Positions 26,801 to 62,919 of a stretch of 64,000 nucleotides of DNA are shown here, piece after piece. How positions within the stretch are numbered: position 1 is the stretch's first letter; each line of letters starts with the position of its first letter. The stretch covers positions 2,363,501 to 2,427,500 of the forward strand of contig BSDZ01000016.1 in the NCBI GenBank assembly GCA_030268105.1, given 5' to 3'. The notes beneath the pieces were generated by a model. That model did not search any database, had not been told where the DNA came from, and saw only the letters and a program-made list of their open reading frames with translations. The stretch comes from Volvox africanus. Taxonomy: Eukaryota > Chlorophyta > Chlorophyceae > Chlamydomonadales > Volvocaceae. A program made the position numbers and the translations under genes.

Positions 26801-28669
26801 GAGGATGTGGGGCTGGAGGATATGGGGCTGGGGGATATGGGGCTGGGGGATATGGGGCTGGGGGATATGGGGCTGGGGGATATGGGGCTGGAGGATATGG
26901 GGCTGGAGGATATGGGGCTGGAGGATATGGGGCTGGGGGATATGGGGCTGGGGGATATGGGGCTGGAGGATATGGGGCTGGGGGATATGGGGCTGGGGGA
27001 TATGGGGCTGGAGGATATGGGGCTGGGGGATATGGGGCTGGAGGATATGGGGCTGGGGGATATGGGGCTGGAGGATGTGGGGCTGGGGGATATGGGGCTG
27101 GAGGATGTGGGGCTGGAGGATATGGGGCTGGAGGATGAGGGGCTGGAGGATATGGGGCTGGAGGATATGGGGCTGGGGGGTATGGGGCTGGAGGATATGG
27201 GGCTGGGGGGTATGGGGCTGGGGGATATGGGGCGGGGGGATGTAGGGCTGGGGGATATGGGGCTGGAGGATATGGGGCTGGAGGATATGGGGCTGGAGGA
27301 TATGGGGCTGGAGGATATGGGGCTGGGGGATATGGGGCGGGGGGATGTAGGGCTGGGGGATATGGGGCTGGAGGATATGGGGCTGGGGGATATGGGGCTG
27401 GGGGATATGGGGCTGGAGGATATGGGGCTGGGGGGTATGGGGCTGGAGGATATGGGGCTGGGGGGTCTTGCAGGATTAGAGCTCTCTTCTGCTCTCTCTT
27501 TCTAGCACAGCGTCTTCCACCGGCTGACACAACTTGCTCTTCAGTTTCTTGGATAACCATCCAAAATCTGGCCGTTTAAATAATAATCAGAGAGCAAAAT
27601 GTTTTTTTACAATTATGTTGACTTATTTAGAAGGTACTAACTTGCCAGAGTTCACTCTTGAGCCCGTCTTTCAACGAACTGTATGTGCAGGAGGTGGCGA
27701 ACTGTTTCCCGGATGACGCAAACGCATTGGCTCTGGCAGCAGAGGCTCTTGCCAATTTGAGTCCCTGGGATTTCGCGGGACCAGCCGGAGGTGCGAACTC
27801 TGTGACGCGGTGACGGGTGTCATGAGAGAGAGAGAAGAAAGGGATGCAGATACCCCGCCATCGTGACACCATGCTTTGCGGAACTGATGTGGTTTCGGAG
27901 CCGAGTACATCATATCCTGGGCTCAACGCCGCAAGCAAGCATGCATGCACGCCTGATTGACACTTGAGTATTTGTTGACGCCCACAGACCACAAACCCTA
28001 TTGCACGAGCAATGCAACTCCGTACAAGAACACCGTACAAAACATTCGTACACAAATTATGATGCCGCATTCTGTGCATCTTTGTACGTCCTGTCTAGTA
28101 CATACTGTATATACTGAATGTCCTGTTCGTCGTCTTTCTAGCACTCTCAACTGTACCCCGGACGGCGCATGGGGGGGGGGATGGCGTCATGCATGCAGCA
28201 GGTACGAAAGGTTCCCTCCCGGAAAACACCAAGAAAATTATCACTCTGCTCCAGAGCGCCCTGCAGCGGGATCCGAAGAACCCCTTGGCGCTGCACCTGA
28301 TGGTGGGTCTGGGGCCACTGGACACACACCAGCGAGCGAAGAGATGAGATGTGATGAGATAGAGGCATACGACAGACGGCGACGCGTTCATCTTCGTGGG
28401 CTAACGAAGACACAACTCATCTTCCGGTTTCCGTTCGCTTTTTTTGCTGCTTATTTGCTGTTAACGGTTTGTTGTACGACATCGATAGAGAAAGGGCGGG
28501 GCCTCCTCTCTTAATCGTATTTTATTTTATCGCTCGTTACTCCCACGTTGACGAACCGTCCCCCAGCAGGATAGTAATGTGCATGTTGGAGCTCAGTCCG
28601 CATGTGTGGCCTCGGCGGAAACATAAATGTTATACACATGCGGTTGAAAACGAAGTTATTAATGCTTCA

Positions 28670-28735
<66 letters not shown>

Positions 28736-28752
28736 TGAGAGAGAGAGTTTAT

Positions 28753-28788
<36 letters not shown>

Positions 28789-29822
28789 GTATTGTCGTTG
28801 TGAAAGAGCAGAACTTCTGCTGCTGTTCATGCTAATATTGCTAATGCTCAACATTCTGCTGCTGGTGCTGGCGTTGCTGCTGCTCGCGCTCGCGCTGTGC
28901 ATGCTGTCGTCGTCGCGCTATCTGCCATGTTGCTATCAGTTTATTATTGCCCTTTCACTCGCCCGATGAGGCGTGCAATTAATAGTGGGATGTGCTTATA
29001 TGCCGCTGCTGCCTGTGCGACGCTCTCTCTGGTGCTCGATCTCAAGAAATGGCTTGAACTCAAAAGAACGAACGTACGATGTGTGCCCGGCAGATCCACG
29101 TCACGGAGGAGCTGCCCGCACGCAAATCGGCGAACAAAACAGGTGTCGTACTACTGCATGCAGTACGGGAGCCGCGCTGCTGCTGACACGATAAGAAGGA
29201 CATTATTTTTAGTAATGTCCGGATGGTTTATAGTGGATGCCAGGACGCACCATACCTGGTGGTAGTCCATGTGGTTTAGTTGAGCATCGAATGGGCGTTT
29301 GGGCGGGTAGGTAGGTGATAGGAGCCCAACCAACTCGACCTCCTGCGCACTCCTTAACGGAGCGCTGCCCTCTACTACCAGCTGGATGGCCGCCGGGAAC
29401 GACAGGTGACCCTGCGTATGGACCCAAAGACGCCCATGCATGATGTGCACTTTTCATAATGTATTTCATAATATCTCATAATGTATTTCATAATGTATTT
29501 CATAATGTATTTCATTCCTAAAATCTAATTCATTTTTAGAAATGTGACCGGATGGATGGCCCGCGGTATGTGCTGCCACTGCCACTACAGATTACGCGGC
29601 GGGCTTGGGGCTGGAGAGCGCACTGCAGCTGCTCGGCATGTTTCCCACCCTGGATCACATGCAGCACATGCCATCGCACACGTTTGTGCGAGTTGGGCTG
29701 TGGAAGGAGGCTGTCGAGGTAAAGTGGTATGCGACGCAATTGCACGGATATGGAATATGGAATATGGAATTTTGAGTATGAGATCTGTGTTCTGGTGTCT
29801 TAAGATGACGGACACAAGCTTG

Positions 29823-29863
<41 letters not shown>

Positions 29864-32800
29864 ATGCATCCTTCATCCCTCACCACCCCAAACACCCCCT
29901 GCTGGAATACCATCCCGCTAATGCCTTTCGTGAGGCTGGAAATAAGTCTGTGTTTGGTTTCGGTGCGTGTAAGCGGCCGCCCTTTTGATCTTCTTAAATT
30001 GTTTATTTTTGGAGTTGGGTGTTAATGGGGTTTACGGCGCTGCCGGTTTTGGAAAGTGATGACCACCACCCAGACACACGCATGCAGTGCTGACCTCAAT
30101 TATTTACTTTTCTCGTGCACAGCCTGGCTATCTGCGTGATGCTACTGCTGCTACTACTGCTGCTGCTGCTGCTGCTGCTACTACTACTTCCGATATACCA
30201 TACTGTGTTCAGCGCCGATGCTTTTGCTCCGTTCCTTCTGATCTATGAGGTATATGCTTTTTGTCCAACGCCTGCCTTTTCCCGTCGCTTTGACTCATGC
30301 TTCATGTCGTCATCACGGCTCGGCTCGGCTCGGCTCGGCTCGGCTCGGCTCGGCTCGGCTCGGCTCGGCTCGGCTCGGCTCGGCTCGGCTCGGCTCGGCA
30401 TGACGCCACAGTCCAACGTGCTCTCTCTGCGTGCCTCCGTCCATGCCAGCGCGAATTGTCTGTCGACCTTGTACGCCGATCACAACGTGGCGATGTTGGT
30501 GTTCGCTGCCTCTATGGGGGCGCAGTACGAGAAAGCGCAGGTGTACGCCCGAGTGCTGCGGGAGTTGCCAAGGTGGGTGCGAGCCACACGCCAATTCGGT
30601 TCGTTGCGTCTTGTTTTAGCCCGCCGAAACGCGTGCTTAATCAGGAAAGTCGTGCGGGAACAAGCTCGCCTTCCGACGCCTGACTAACTAACTACCTTAG
30701 CAGGAAAGGGCGCGCCATTCAAAGCGCTTCTATTTACGCCGTGCTTTTGGAGATGCATGTGGACCTATTTCATATATATACTTAAATGATGGCTTATTAC
30801 TACCGCTATATATGCCTTGTCTAGTAATCGTAGATATTATCTTTTAGTTTTAAGTTATTTTATAATTTTGATCTTTTTTAGGCATACCATGATGAAGATG
30901 ATGATGATTATAAGTTTGTATATTCACAAGGCCCGGCCCCATGAGTATTTTAAAGTACAATATGTATACCTGTATGTATAGGCGTATGTACGTATAGACG
31001 TTTGTACTCGGTTTTTTATTAGCTTACCTAGCTTTTCCTACGTATATACGTAGCATAGTACAAAATCACGTACATGTGCTCTTTTCCTTATATACTTGAT
31101 TATGTACGGATTCACGTACACCACGTACTTAGCTTTTTAGCTATCGTAAAGCCACATGCATATCAGACTATTTATCTATTCAAATATAAGTACGCGTATT
31201 CACACATACATACCTATATCAGTAGTGCGGTGTCTATCCCGACCTCTCACCGATGCACCTATCCCCAACGCACAGCTCGCAACATAATTACACGCACGTA
31301 CGTGAACCTGCGCGCAGGTTCATATCCGACTCCCAGTTTTCGGTTGTCGGTTCCCAGTGGACCGCCCCCCTCTTAGTGTACGTTCGATTCGCGAACTGGA
31401 CGAAGGTCGCCGTGGAGAAGCCTCCCCCTGTGGACGCGAGTTCTTGGCTTTCCCGGTTGCAGGCGCTTCCTGGCAAATTGCAGGCTGCGTTGGGCGTGAA
31501 GGCGCCCAGCTCCAATGACGGCGACGATGTCTTCGATGACGTCACACTCGACGCCAAGGTCAAACCCGCCAAACGGCCGGACGCTATGACTGACAATGAT
31601 TACTATCGCCGCAAGGTGAGTTAGTCCATTTGAAGTAGTGAGGGACAGGCAAGGAGGGAAGGAGGGAAATCTCTGGACCCCGCCAACGGCCAGTGGGATT
31701 TTGCCGCCGTAGGTTTGGGACACCTGGAATGGCTGTCAGGGGGGATATGTGGGAGCGATGAACCCTGAAGATGGGGTGCCCTGCCCGCTGCTCAGAGCTG
31801 CACTATAGTATTTGGAAAAATGTTACCTATTGCCTCAGGAAAACCCTTTAATCCATCAACACAAGCAACATAAATCTGTTCAATACCTCTATTCTTAAGC
31901 TCCGTTGCGCAGCGTCGTACCGAACTAAGACAGCACGAACTTTATCTGCCCCTAGCTGTATACGTAAGGAATCTGTCATAAAGATACATGTATGTGTGTA
32001 TACATATAGATGTATATGCATGATATTTTTGAGATAGTTTCTGTTTTTGTACATAACGAAATATAGAACTGCTGCTGTGGCGCGGAAGACAGTTGGGTTT
32101 ATATAGGGGGATGGAGGTGCATACACAAATACATAAATATACACTGCGCGTGCACATTGTCCTCGCATGTTTTTGTGTTTCTAGATGCAAATTCGTGTGC
32201 GTACTTCGATCTTCACTCCTCAGCCGTCCGTTTACGAACGTGTTATTTTTATAAAATTATAAAATTTTATTATTTTGTTAACTATTGGGGTTTTAATTAT
32301 AGTTTCATATAATAATTTTAGTATTATCATGGTAATAATTATGATAACTCGCTTCGTTATTGTCTCCTTAGCTGGCTTCCAAACCACTGACGGAAAATGC
32401 TTTGTTTGTTGGTTGAAGCAATCAATCAATTAATCACTCAAGCTTTCAAGATTTCGATTATCTATGTTGATCATTCACTTGCTGAAAACATTACGTGACG
32501 CACTAACTAACACACAACGGCTTACCATCGCTAATTTAAGTTTTTTATAGTTGTTATCTCTTTCAGGCATATAAATAACTTACTTTTCGATAGTTTAGTT
32601 ATGTGCCGTACTTTTACCTCAACTGTAGCTAGTCCTAGGAGTGATACGGCCCTAAGGAATTTTTGCCGTCACCGGCGAAATGTGCTTCTCGCTTCTGAAC
32701 GTCTGCTTTTCTAGTAATCGTAGTTAATTTCTTTTAGCTCCGGAACCGATGTACAAGTGCTTGGCCTCTGGGTACGTTGTTAGCTGCCCCAGCATCCACC

Positions 32801-34708
32801 AGCGACAACCTCTTTGCAGCCATTCCGGTAAGGTATTCTTCAACGTATGATCTGGTGGCGACGGACAGACAACAGGTGGACCCACGGTGCAGTCCATTCT
32901 GCAAAACGGACTTGCGCGTATGATGCCTCACACGACATTTCTTTTTGTTGCCTCTTTTAGGCCGGCAAAATGTGCTCACTTCCACACTAATAAAAATTTA
33001 CGCTTTCATGATCCTGCTTTGTTATGAAACCAAAAGCTTTTGACTGCATTGCAAGAGTTGATGTTTCAAAACTTTAAACCAAAAACTCAAATACCTATTA
33101 TGAGTGGCTAGATTGGCAATGTCATTTGGCAAATAATGGAGTGAGGGTCTAAAGTACGTAGCTTGCTAGATGTAGATGCAGCTGGGACAGTATCCACATG
33201 CGGTGATGGGGGTCCCTTACATATCTTGATTATCATCGTTCCAAATGCAGATGCGGGGAAAACAGGCCCCCCAGTATCTAGATGTGGCAACGACGATATG
33301 CAGATGTGGCGAAGGGGGGGCCTTCCATACATCAGGCTGCCTTCATGATAGGCTATTGCCTTCACAAAAACGCAAGCGTGGGGCCTCCTCATGCAGGGGT
33401 CCTCACCAGTCAAGATAGAAGCTCGCCGGGTGCTGATAGGGAAGGGGATGTAGGAGCCAAGCGAGGGACATCTGGAGGCGGAACTAGTGGGGATGGTGCA
33501 TATGGCTGGAGGATGTGGTGGTGGAAGCTGCTCTGTAGTCGCAAATGAAGTCCCTGTGTTTAATGGAACTAGATACAACATCTGCACACAGTGGATGCTA
33601 GGGGTTTTGGCATGCGATGACCTCAGATCAGCTTGCCGTTTCCTTGCCAGGATGTTTTTATCTTCACATCTCTAAACGTTAACTATCGAGTCTTGAAATG
33701 CCTATGCGCACACTTCTGTCGACGTCCCAAATATCTCTCAGGCATGTCATGTATAACCAGCTAGATAGCTTTTACTTGTGTTCATTTCTTTTTAAGATAG
33801 ACACCACTTGCACACCAACGACACGGCGCAGTACATACGACCTCGGCAGTACGGCCATATCTCCTGATTCTATTTCTATGCGCTAACTTCTGCCTTCTTT
33901 CCCATTTGACATGGACCGATCCGCACATCATCATGTACCTACCTGCTATATATCTACATATATATCTATACATCTATCTTTATCTATGTATAGATATAGA
34001 TATGGATGTATAATTTGTTGACTTGCCTGTATGTCCCTGTCCTGGCCACCTCGCTGGCTCCGCTTGACCCAGCCCCGTGACGGTCCGGAATTCGCAATGG
34101 CCACGTGGCTGTACGCCCAATTCATGGCGGTCGCCAGCGCAACCTTCAAAACCGAAACTGAGAAGCTCAGTCTGCTGGAGGACGTAAAGACCAGCCTGAA
34201 GTCTGTTGTGGACAACATGCTGGATGACGCGAAGTGGGGGAAAGGCCCGGGGCCAGGTCTGGGCGTCCTGGTCCCTGGTTACAAGCTGATGGCGGACGTG
34301 ATGCTCAAAGTAAGTCGGTGCGGTGGGTGCGCCGTTGTGGGTCTGTGGGTGAGGCGGAAAATGATTAGTGGAAAGACGTACCCGACTGATGGCGCGAGAA
34401 AAATGGTGCGTGTTGAGGACATTAAATCGCAACGAATGAATGACCTCATATGTATGTGTATGCATGTATGTGTACGTGTATGTGTATATCGTCAACCTAC
34501 AGAACGACACAGAGCGGATTGACACGCACTCAGGATATATGTGTATTTGTGTATTCGTGTACGAATATAAGCGTTACAGCTGCGCATGTATGAAGAGTGT
34601 TGGACGCACTGTTGGCGATTTGCCCTGTTGCTGCGAGGACAAGCACCTCCGGGTGGCCCAACCACAGCGCAACGTAGAGGGGAAAACATGTGGCTGTGTG
34701 TATATGCC

Positions 34709-34748
<40 letters not shown>

Positions 34749-35616
34749 CTGCCGCGCGCTCCTCCATCCCCTTGCCCGAGCCAGCGAGGGCACTTGATAT
34801 GCAAATATGCGCATATGTACATATACATACATATGTCTACATATTTTTTCCATTCTCTTTGTCCAGATGGCTGACGCTCGATTAAAGTGGGTGACCGGCA
34901 AGAAGGAGGAGGCGCTGACTGACCTGAAGGCGTGTGTAGAGTTAGAGGACAAAGCGGGCTACACCGAGCCACCTCGCTTGGCGCAGCAGCCCGTGCGGCA
35001 GTGTCTCGGACACTTGTACTTTAAGGCGCAGCAGTATAAAGAGGCTTCACAGGTGCGCACCATGTCCGTATCCGATTACATGAGGACCCAATGTGATCAA
35101 ACTTAACCTTATTACTTGTATGCGTTACCGTAGTAAATATTCGGTTAGTGATTTTCGTGAATTTCAATGTTAAATGATGGCAAATCTATATGTCGTTGCA
35201 GTTGCATCAGAGGATGGGGATGGGGTAGGGCTCGGCAGCCGAGTAGCTTGCATGGCAAATAAAATCAAGTAGTGGCAAACCCTCACGCGCGTAATCCTGG
35301 ACTTTGTTTGACCCGCGCGTTCCTCAAAGTACGCTCTCCAGCGAGCACTGAGCAAAAGTGTCTGCCCTTATTAAGAGTTTATTCCCACCAAGCTAACCGC
35401 TAACCGCCAACTGCAAACCGCCAATCGTTGTAGGTTTACATTGAAGACCTCAATCGTTATCCGGGCAACCCTTGGTCGCTAAAGGGATTGTGGATGTCAA
35501 TAAGGAATTCCGAACTGAAGGATGTTGCAGAAATCCTTCCCCTTGCAAATTCTGCATTAGAAGCTGCGCAGAGTAATGTCGATCAACTTCCAAGCAGCTG
35601 CCCTGCCTTTGACTAG
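23892..35616 (+). CDS. Secreted tetratricopeptide-repeat (TPR) family protein, 12 exons
   Basis: Exons: 23892-24085, 24500-24660, 25101-25660, 27691-27790, 28202-28302, 29094-29142, 29591-29718, 30412-30572, 31318-31615, 34073-34309, 34867-35052 and 35434-35616. All phases match and give 785 residues. Residues 1-22 look like a signal peptide ([19 protein letters not shown]). Residues 65-120 read [20 protein letters not shown]...[20 protein letters not shown], followed by [40 protein letters not shown] and [21 protein letters not shown], then SN...[15 protein letters not shown] and a C-terminal [14 protein letters not shown] repeat. This succession is characteristic of a TPR family best known from bacteria; that family comparison is from memory. 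The His-rich HMPSHTF segment is a family hallmark of unknown catalytic meaning. Insertions relative to bacterial members are Ser/Pro-rich. The exon 1 donor (GTGAAT) is weak. The likely role is a protein-protein scaffold in the secretory pathway or outside the cell. Confidence 0.87.
25845..27466. repeat. 15-bp G-rich minisatellite, about 108 copies, TPR intron 3
   Basis: A perfect-register array of ATATGGGGCTGGRGG units (R = A or G), with rare TGT, GCG or AGG substitutions, lies between the donor at 25661 and the acceptor at 27690. It creates a long false ORF of [10 protein letters not shown] units on the plus strand and a PPAPY ORF on the minus strand. The G-rich strand is the sense strand, so the pre-mRNA carries many G runs. 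Confidence 0.97.
28672..28795. repeat. (TA)n / (CA)n compound microsatellite
   Basis: About 30 TA dinucleotides, then a short GA run and CA run, then a second TA block, in the TPR gene intron between 28303 and 29093. Confidence 0.95.
29819..29861. repeat. (TGCC)n microsatellite
   Basis: About 10 TGCC units in the TPR gene intron after the exon ending at 29718. Confidence 0.9.
30316..30399. repeat. (CGGCT)n pentanucleotide array
   Basis: About 17 copies of CGGCT end only 12 bases before the acceptor at 30411 of TPR exon 8, so the branch-point/pyrimidine region is largely made of this repeat. Confidence 0.95.
33530..33660 (+). mobile_element. Possible copia-type Gag remnant
   Basis: In the intron between 31616 and 34072, the plus strand reads [13 protein letters not shown] followed by [15 protein letters not shown]. 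This resembles the N-terminal F-G-x-x-Y...W...M motif of copia-type Gag proteins (from memory). It is short, has a Cys at one expected Trp position, and stops at 33675, so it would be a dead fragment. No LTR or polymerase part was recognised. Confidence 0.35.
34585..34800 (+). repeat. Dispersed short element, copy C, with (TGTC)n tract
   Basis: The motifs CACTGTTGGCGATTTGCCCT, GAGGACAAGCACCTCCGGG and CACAGCGCAACG recur in the same order as the copies at 8341 and 51211. A (TGTC)n run occupies 34707-34749. The element lies in the TPR gene intron that ends at 34866. Confidence 0.55.
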
Positions 35617-36068
35617 CTAGTTATGTTAGTTGCCGCAACGACAGCCTTGACCTGCTGTTCGTAGCCCTACCTATGCTATCCATGCCATCTACAGCAAATC
35701 GGCAGCACCATTTGACGGCAGCAGAGCCACTAACCCAACAACACAAGCGATGAAGGCGGCATGGAAATCGGAATCTTCACTTGCCCGTGCTGAAACTTCG
35801 GCCCAGCCCAGCCCAGCCCAGCCCAGGCGAACCACACCAACGAGGCACAGGCACAGGAACGAGCCCCAGCCCCAGCCAAGCCCTGCTGGCCTATCACAGC
35901 GTGCTCAGCAGAAGCCCCGCAAAACCGCCGGCAGGGTGCTTGACGGCTTTTGAAGCTTTTGAAGCACCTGGCCGACCCCAATGGCGGCGGCGGGGCGAGG
36001 TGCTGGGCCGGGGAGCTTGCTCGTTTGGAGCGCTTATTTGGATATAAGATGGTGTGTGCATTGTTATC

Positions 36069-36073
36069 TGTAA
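36069..36073 (+). terminator. Putative polyadenylation signal of the TPR gene
   Basis: TGTAA about 450 bp after the TAG at 35614-35616 is the first such motif that I see downstream of the TPR gene. Confidence 0.4.
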
Positions 36074-36079
36074 CACAGG

Positions 36080-38461
36080 GCGGGTGTAGAAGCACGTGAT
36101 GCCGGGGTGCGAGTTCCCCCGTTACATATCTAATACAAGGACGGTCGTTAGGCCCCTAGATAAGTAGATGGACGTGCTGAAGGAGGGTGGCGTGAGATAT
36201 ATGCATATCGTACGACATATGCATATATGCAACGGGGCCGAAGTGGGAAGGCTATTGTTTGATGGTATCAATTATATCTGACCGCTGCTACTGCTGGGAT
36301 GTATGGGTCTGCATATTGTGTTACTGATGGTGATGGTGATGATGCTGTCGTGTCGCTGACGATTGCCGTGTGAAAACTCCGAAAGAGGTAGGGTGTGGGT
36401 CCCTATCGCCCTCCCCCCAAAATACTCCCTGCTGGTAGGCCCCTCCCGTTAAGACCAGCCAACAGCTTCACCGGTTAGGGTTTAAGGTTTTAAGGTTTTA
36501 GGGTTTTAGGGTTTAAACCTTAAGGTGCTCTGCGGCCCAGGGTGGAACTCAGTGAGCAACAGGGTGAGATGAGCTCTCATTAAGTGATGAACCGCCATGA
36601 TGATGAATGCGATATTTACATGATGCACGTATCTTGCAGGCCTAGGTACCTAACACGATCTGCGCCCGTCAAAATCCGCTCCTCTTGTATGTGTGTATCC
36701 GCTCCTCTTGTATCTTGTATGTGTGTATATATATTTGTTATTACTGGACATGACGCATGACCAGCAGTCAGCCACTTTCAAGAGCACGCATGGTGGCTGT
36801 GTTGCGGAGTTAGCGGTAGGTGAGCAATGGAGCCAACGCGTTGATGCAATACTTCATCGTGGCGTCATGGCATCCCTTATGCTGGCCAGCCAGCAGCGTA
36901 TCTTCCAACAACTGCATACTCATCATGGAGGCTCCCAAGGAGCTCTCCAAAGGTGGTGGTGGTGGTGGGGTAGATGCATGATGGGCGAACGCCATCTGCC
37001 GCCGCCGGCTCCAGCCGCTACCTCAGTCACCCCGCCCGCGTGGACCACTCGTCATCAACAACCGTGTATGTAGGCACCCGCCATGTCCGTACTGTCCCAG
37101 CCCAAATCGCATACATCACATTGCTGAATGAGGCACGAAGTCAGCCGGTCAACCTACACAATAAGAAGTATACCCGACATTCCCCACAAATACCTGTTGC
37201 TGATCCGTGATGGTGTCGTGCGAACTGCCACGGCCCTTGACACCATCACATCCTTTGTTCCCACCGAACCACCAGTAAGTCGCCGACTATAATCGCGTTG
37301 TTCTCAACAGGGTTAATATAAACATAGCAACTATTATGACGTCTCGTAATACCGATTTTCCCCGTTGTCTTTTGTTTCAGTTCAGTAATGAGTAGAATTA
37401 ATTTTCTAGATTCCTATTTACGATTTTGTGTTCGGTCATGAGTGTTCTGCGGTCTGTGAGCCTCCTTCCTCGTTCCGGGCCTTACGGGCACACAAACTTG
37501 TAATCAAAATTATCACTTTTGGCGTAATACGCCCACCTGCTATACATTAATGTTTCATTAGAAATCTGCTTAGCGAGCCGAGTCTTTAAAATTATTCAAT
37601 TGCTTCGTTCCATACTTCCAAGCGACACTTGTGACACATGTAGTAATGCTTCGCTCGCTTCGCAATCGAACAACCAAGCAAGCAAATCAGTCCGTGACAT
37701 GATATTCATGATTATCGTTCAATAACCTCAGAAATCATATTACTGGTCTAACCTTAATGGTTGAGAAAAATAGAATTTGAACAGACGGCCGAAAGGCTCG
37801 TTCCTGCTGGAATCCGGGCTCTCCTCTGGGCTTCCCTACATGGATGAAAAGGTTCGTAAACTTCAAACTCACTTTTGAATGTCACTCCATTTGGCAGTAT
37901 AGGTTTATATAGCGCTGGGTAACCGTACGTGAATAACGAGCGAGGGAGGGTAAAGCGAACTACTTTCATACCGACCACCGATTTCAGTCCCTAATTCCAT
38001 TAAGCTACTACTGATTTTCATGCATAGAGTATAGACCTATTTGCTAGCAAGTTAACTTGTCGTAAAGCGAGGGTAGGGGCCGCGTGGACTGTATGGGGAC
38101 TTAATTGCAGGACTGATTGTTCCGCCGGAAGCAATGGCCCAGCAATAGCCTCTGCAGAGGCAGCAGCAGCTATAAGAATTGCAGCGTCATTTTCTTAGGG
38201 CTACCCTGTACATGTGGCCATACACAATCCTGACGGAACCGATTAAGTTAAGAAGAGAGTTGAGCCACCGTGTCGGTGCTACACTATCTATCCACTTATT
38301 ATCTATCTATCTATCTACGCTTCTCATGCATGTGCAGCCAGCTTATCGACCTACTGTGCATGAAAGCGCCATTAATACACCAGCAACTTCTGGATGCAAG
38401 TAACATCAATATCACATTTATGTACGACGACAACATCGCCGTACAGCGGAGCTCATCATAC
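36080..38461. other. Intergenic region between TPR and giant LRR genes
   Basis: No supported gene. It contains a telomere-like tract (36474-36524) and two exon-like segments of unknown meaning. Plus 36760-36950 is open and reads VAELAVGEQWSQRVDAILHR. Plus 37124-37288 reads HKYLLLIRDGVVRTATALD and ends near a GTAAGT. Neither could be joined into a model. The giant-gene promoter should lie in the last part. Confidence 0.45.
36474..36524. repeat. Interstitial telomere-like repeat
   Basis: Imperfect tandem TTTTAGGG/TTTAAGG units run into a reverse-oriented AAACCTTAAGG end. The unit matches the Chlamydomonas-type telomere repeat. A weaker similar tract lies at 927-962. Confidence 0.7.
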
Positions 38462-62635
<24,174 letters not shown>

Positions 62636-62910
62636 AACATCATCATCACTGACGCATCACAGACTAGCCGAGCAAGGGACGCTGACAAATCGATATCTAA
62701 ATCAGTGCATGCGTGACCTCCTGCATATAATGAAAGCTCATGTGACTTAGATTATGATGACATACATACATACATAATCGTGATGCCTGCTCTGTTGTGA
62801 GTCGTGGATGTGCATCGATATGGACGGGTACGTGCCTACTCATAAACATCCACTAGATGTTGATTGACGGCCATATATGTATGCACTGGATGACTTAATT
62901 GAATCCAACA

Positions 62911-62915
62911 TGTAA
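62911..62915 (+). terminator. Putative polyadenylation signal of the giant gene
   Basis: TGTAA about 275 bp after the TGA at 62633-62635. A second candidate lies near 63247. Confidence 0.4.
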
Positions 62916-62919
62916 GACA

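Noticed and set aside
25847..27505. 552-residue [10 protein letters not shown] repeat ORF and PPAPY ORF on the other strand
   Set aside because: The 15-bp unit has no stop in these frames. The array lies between an in-phase donor and acceptor of the TPR gene, and both flanking exons fit the TPR family.
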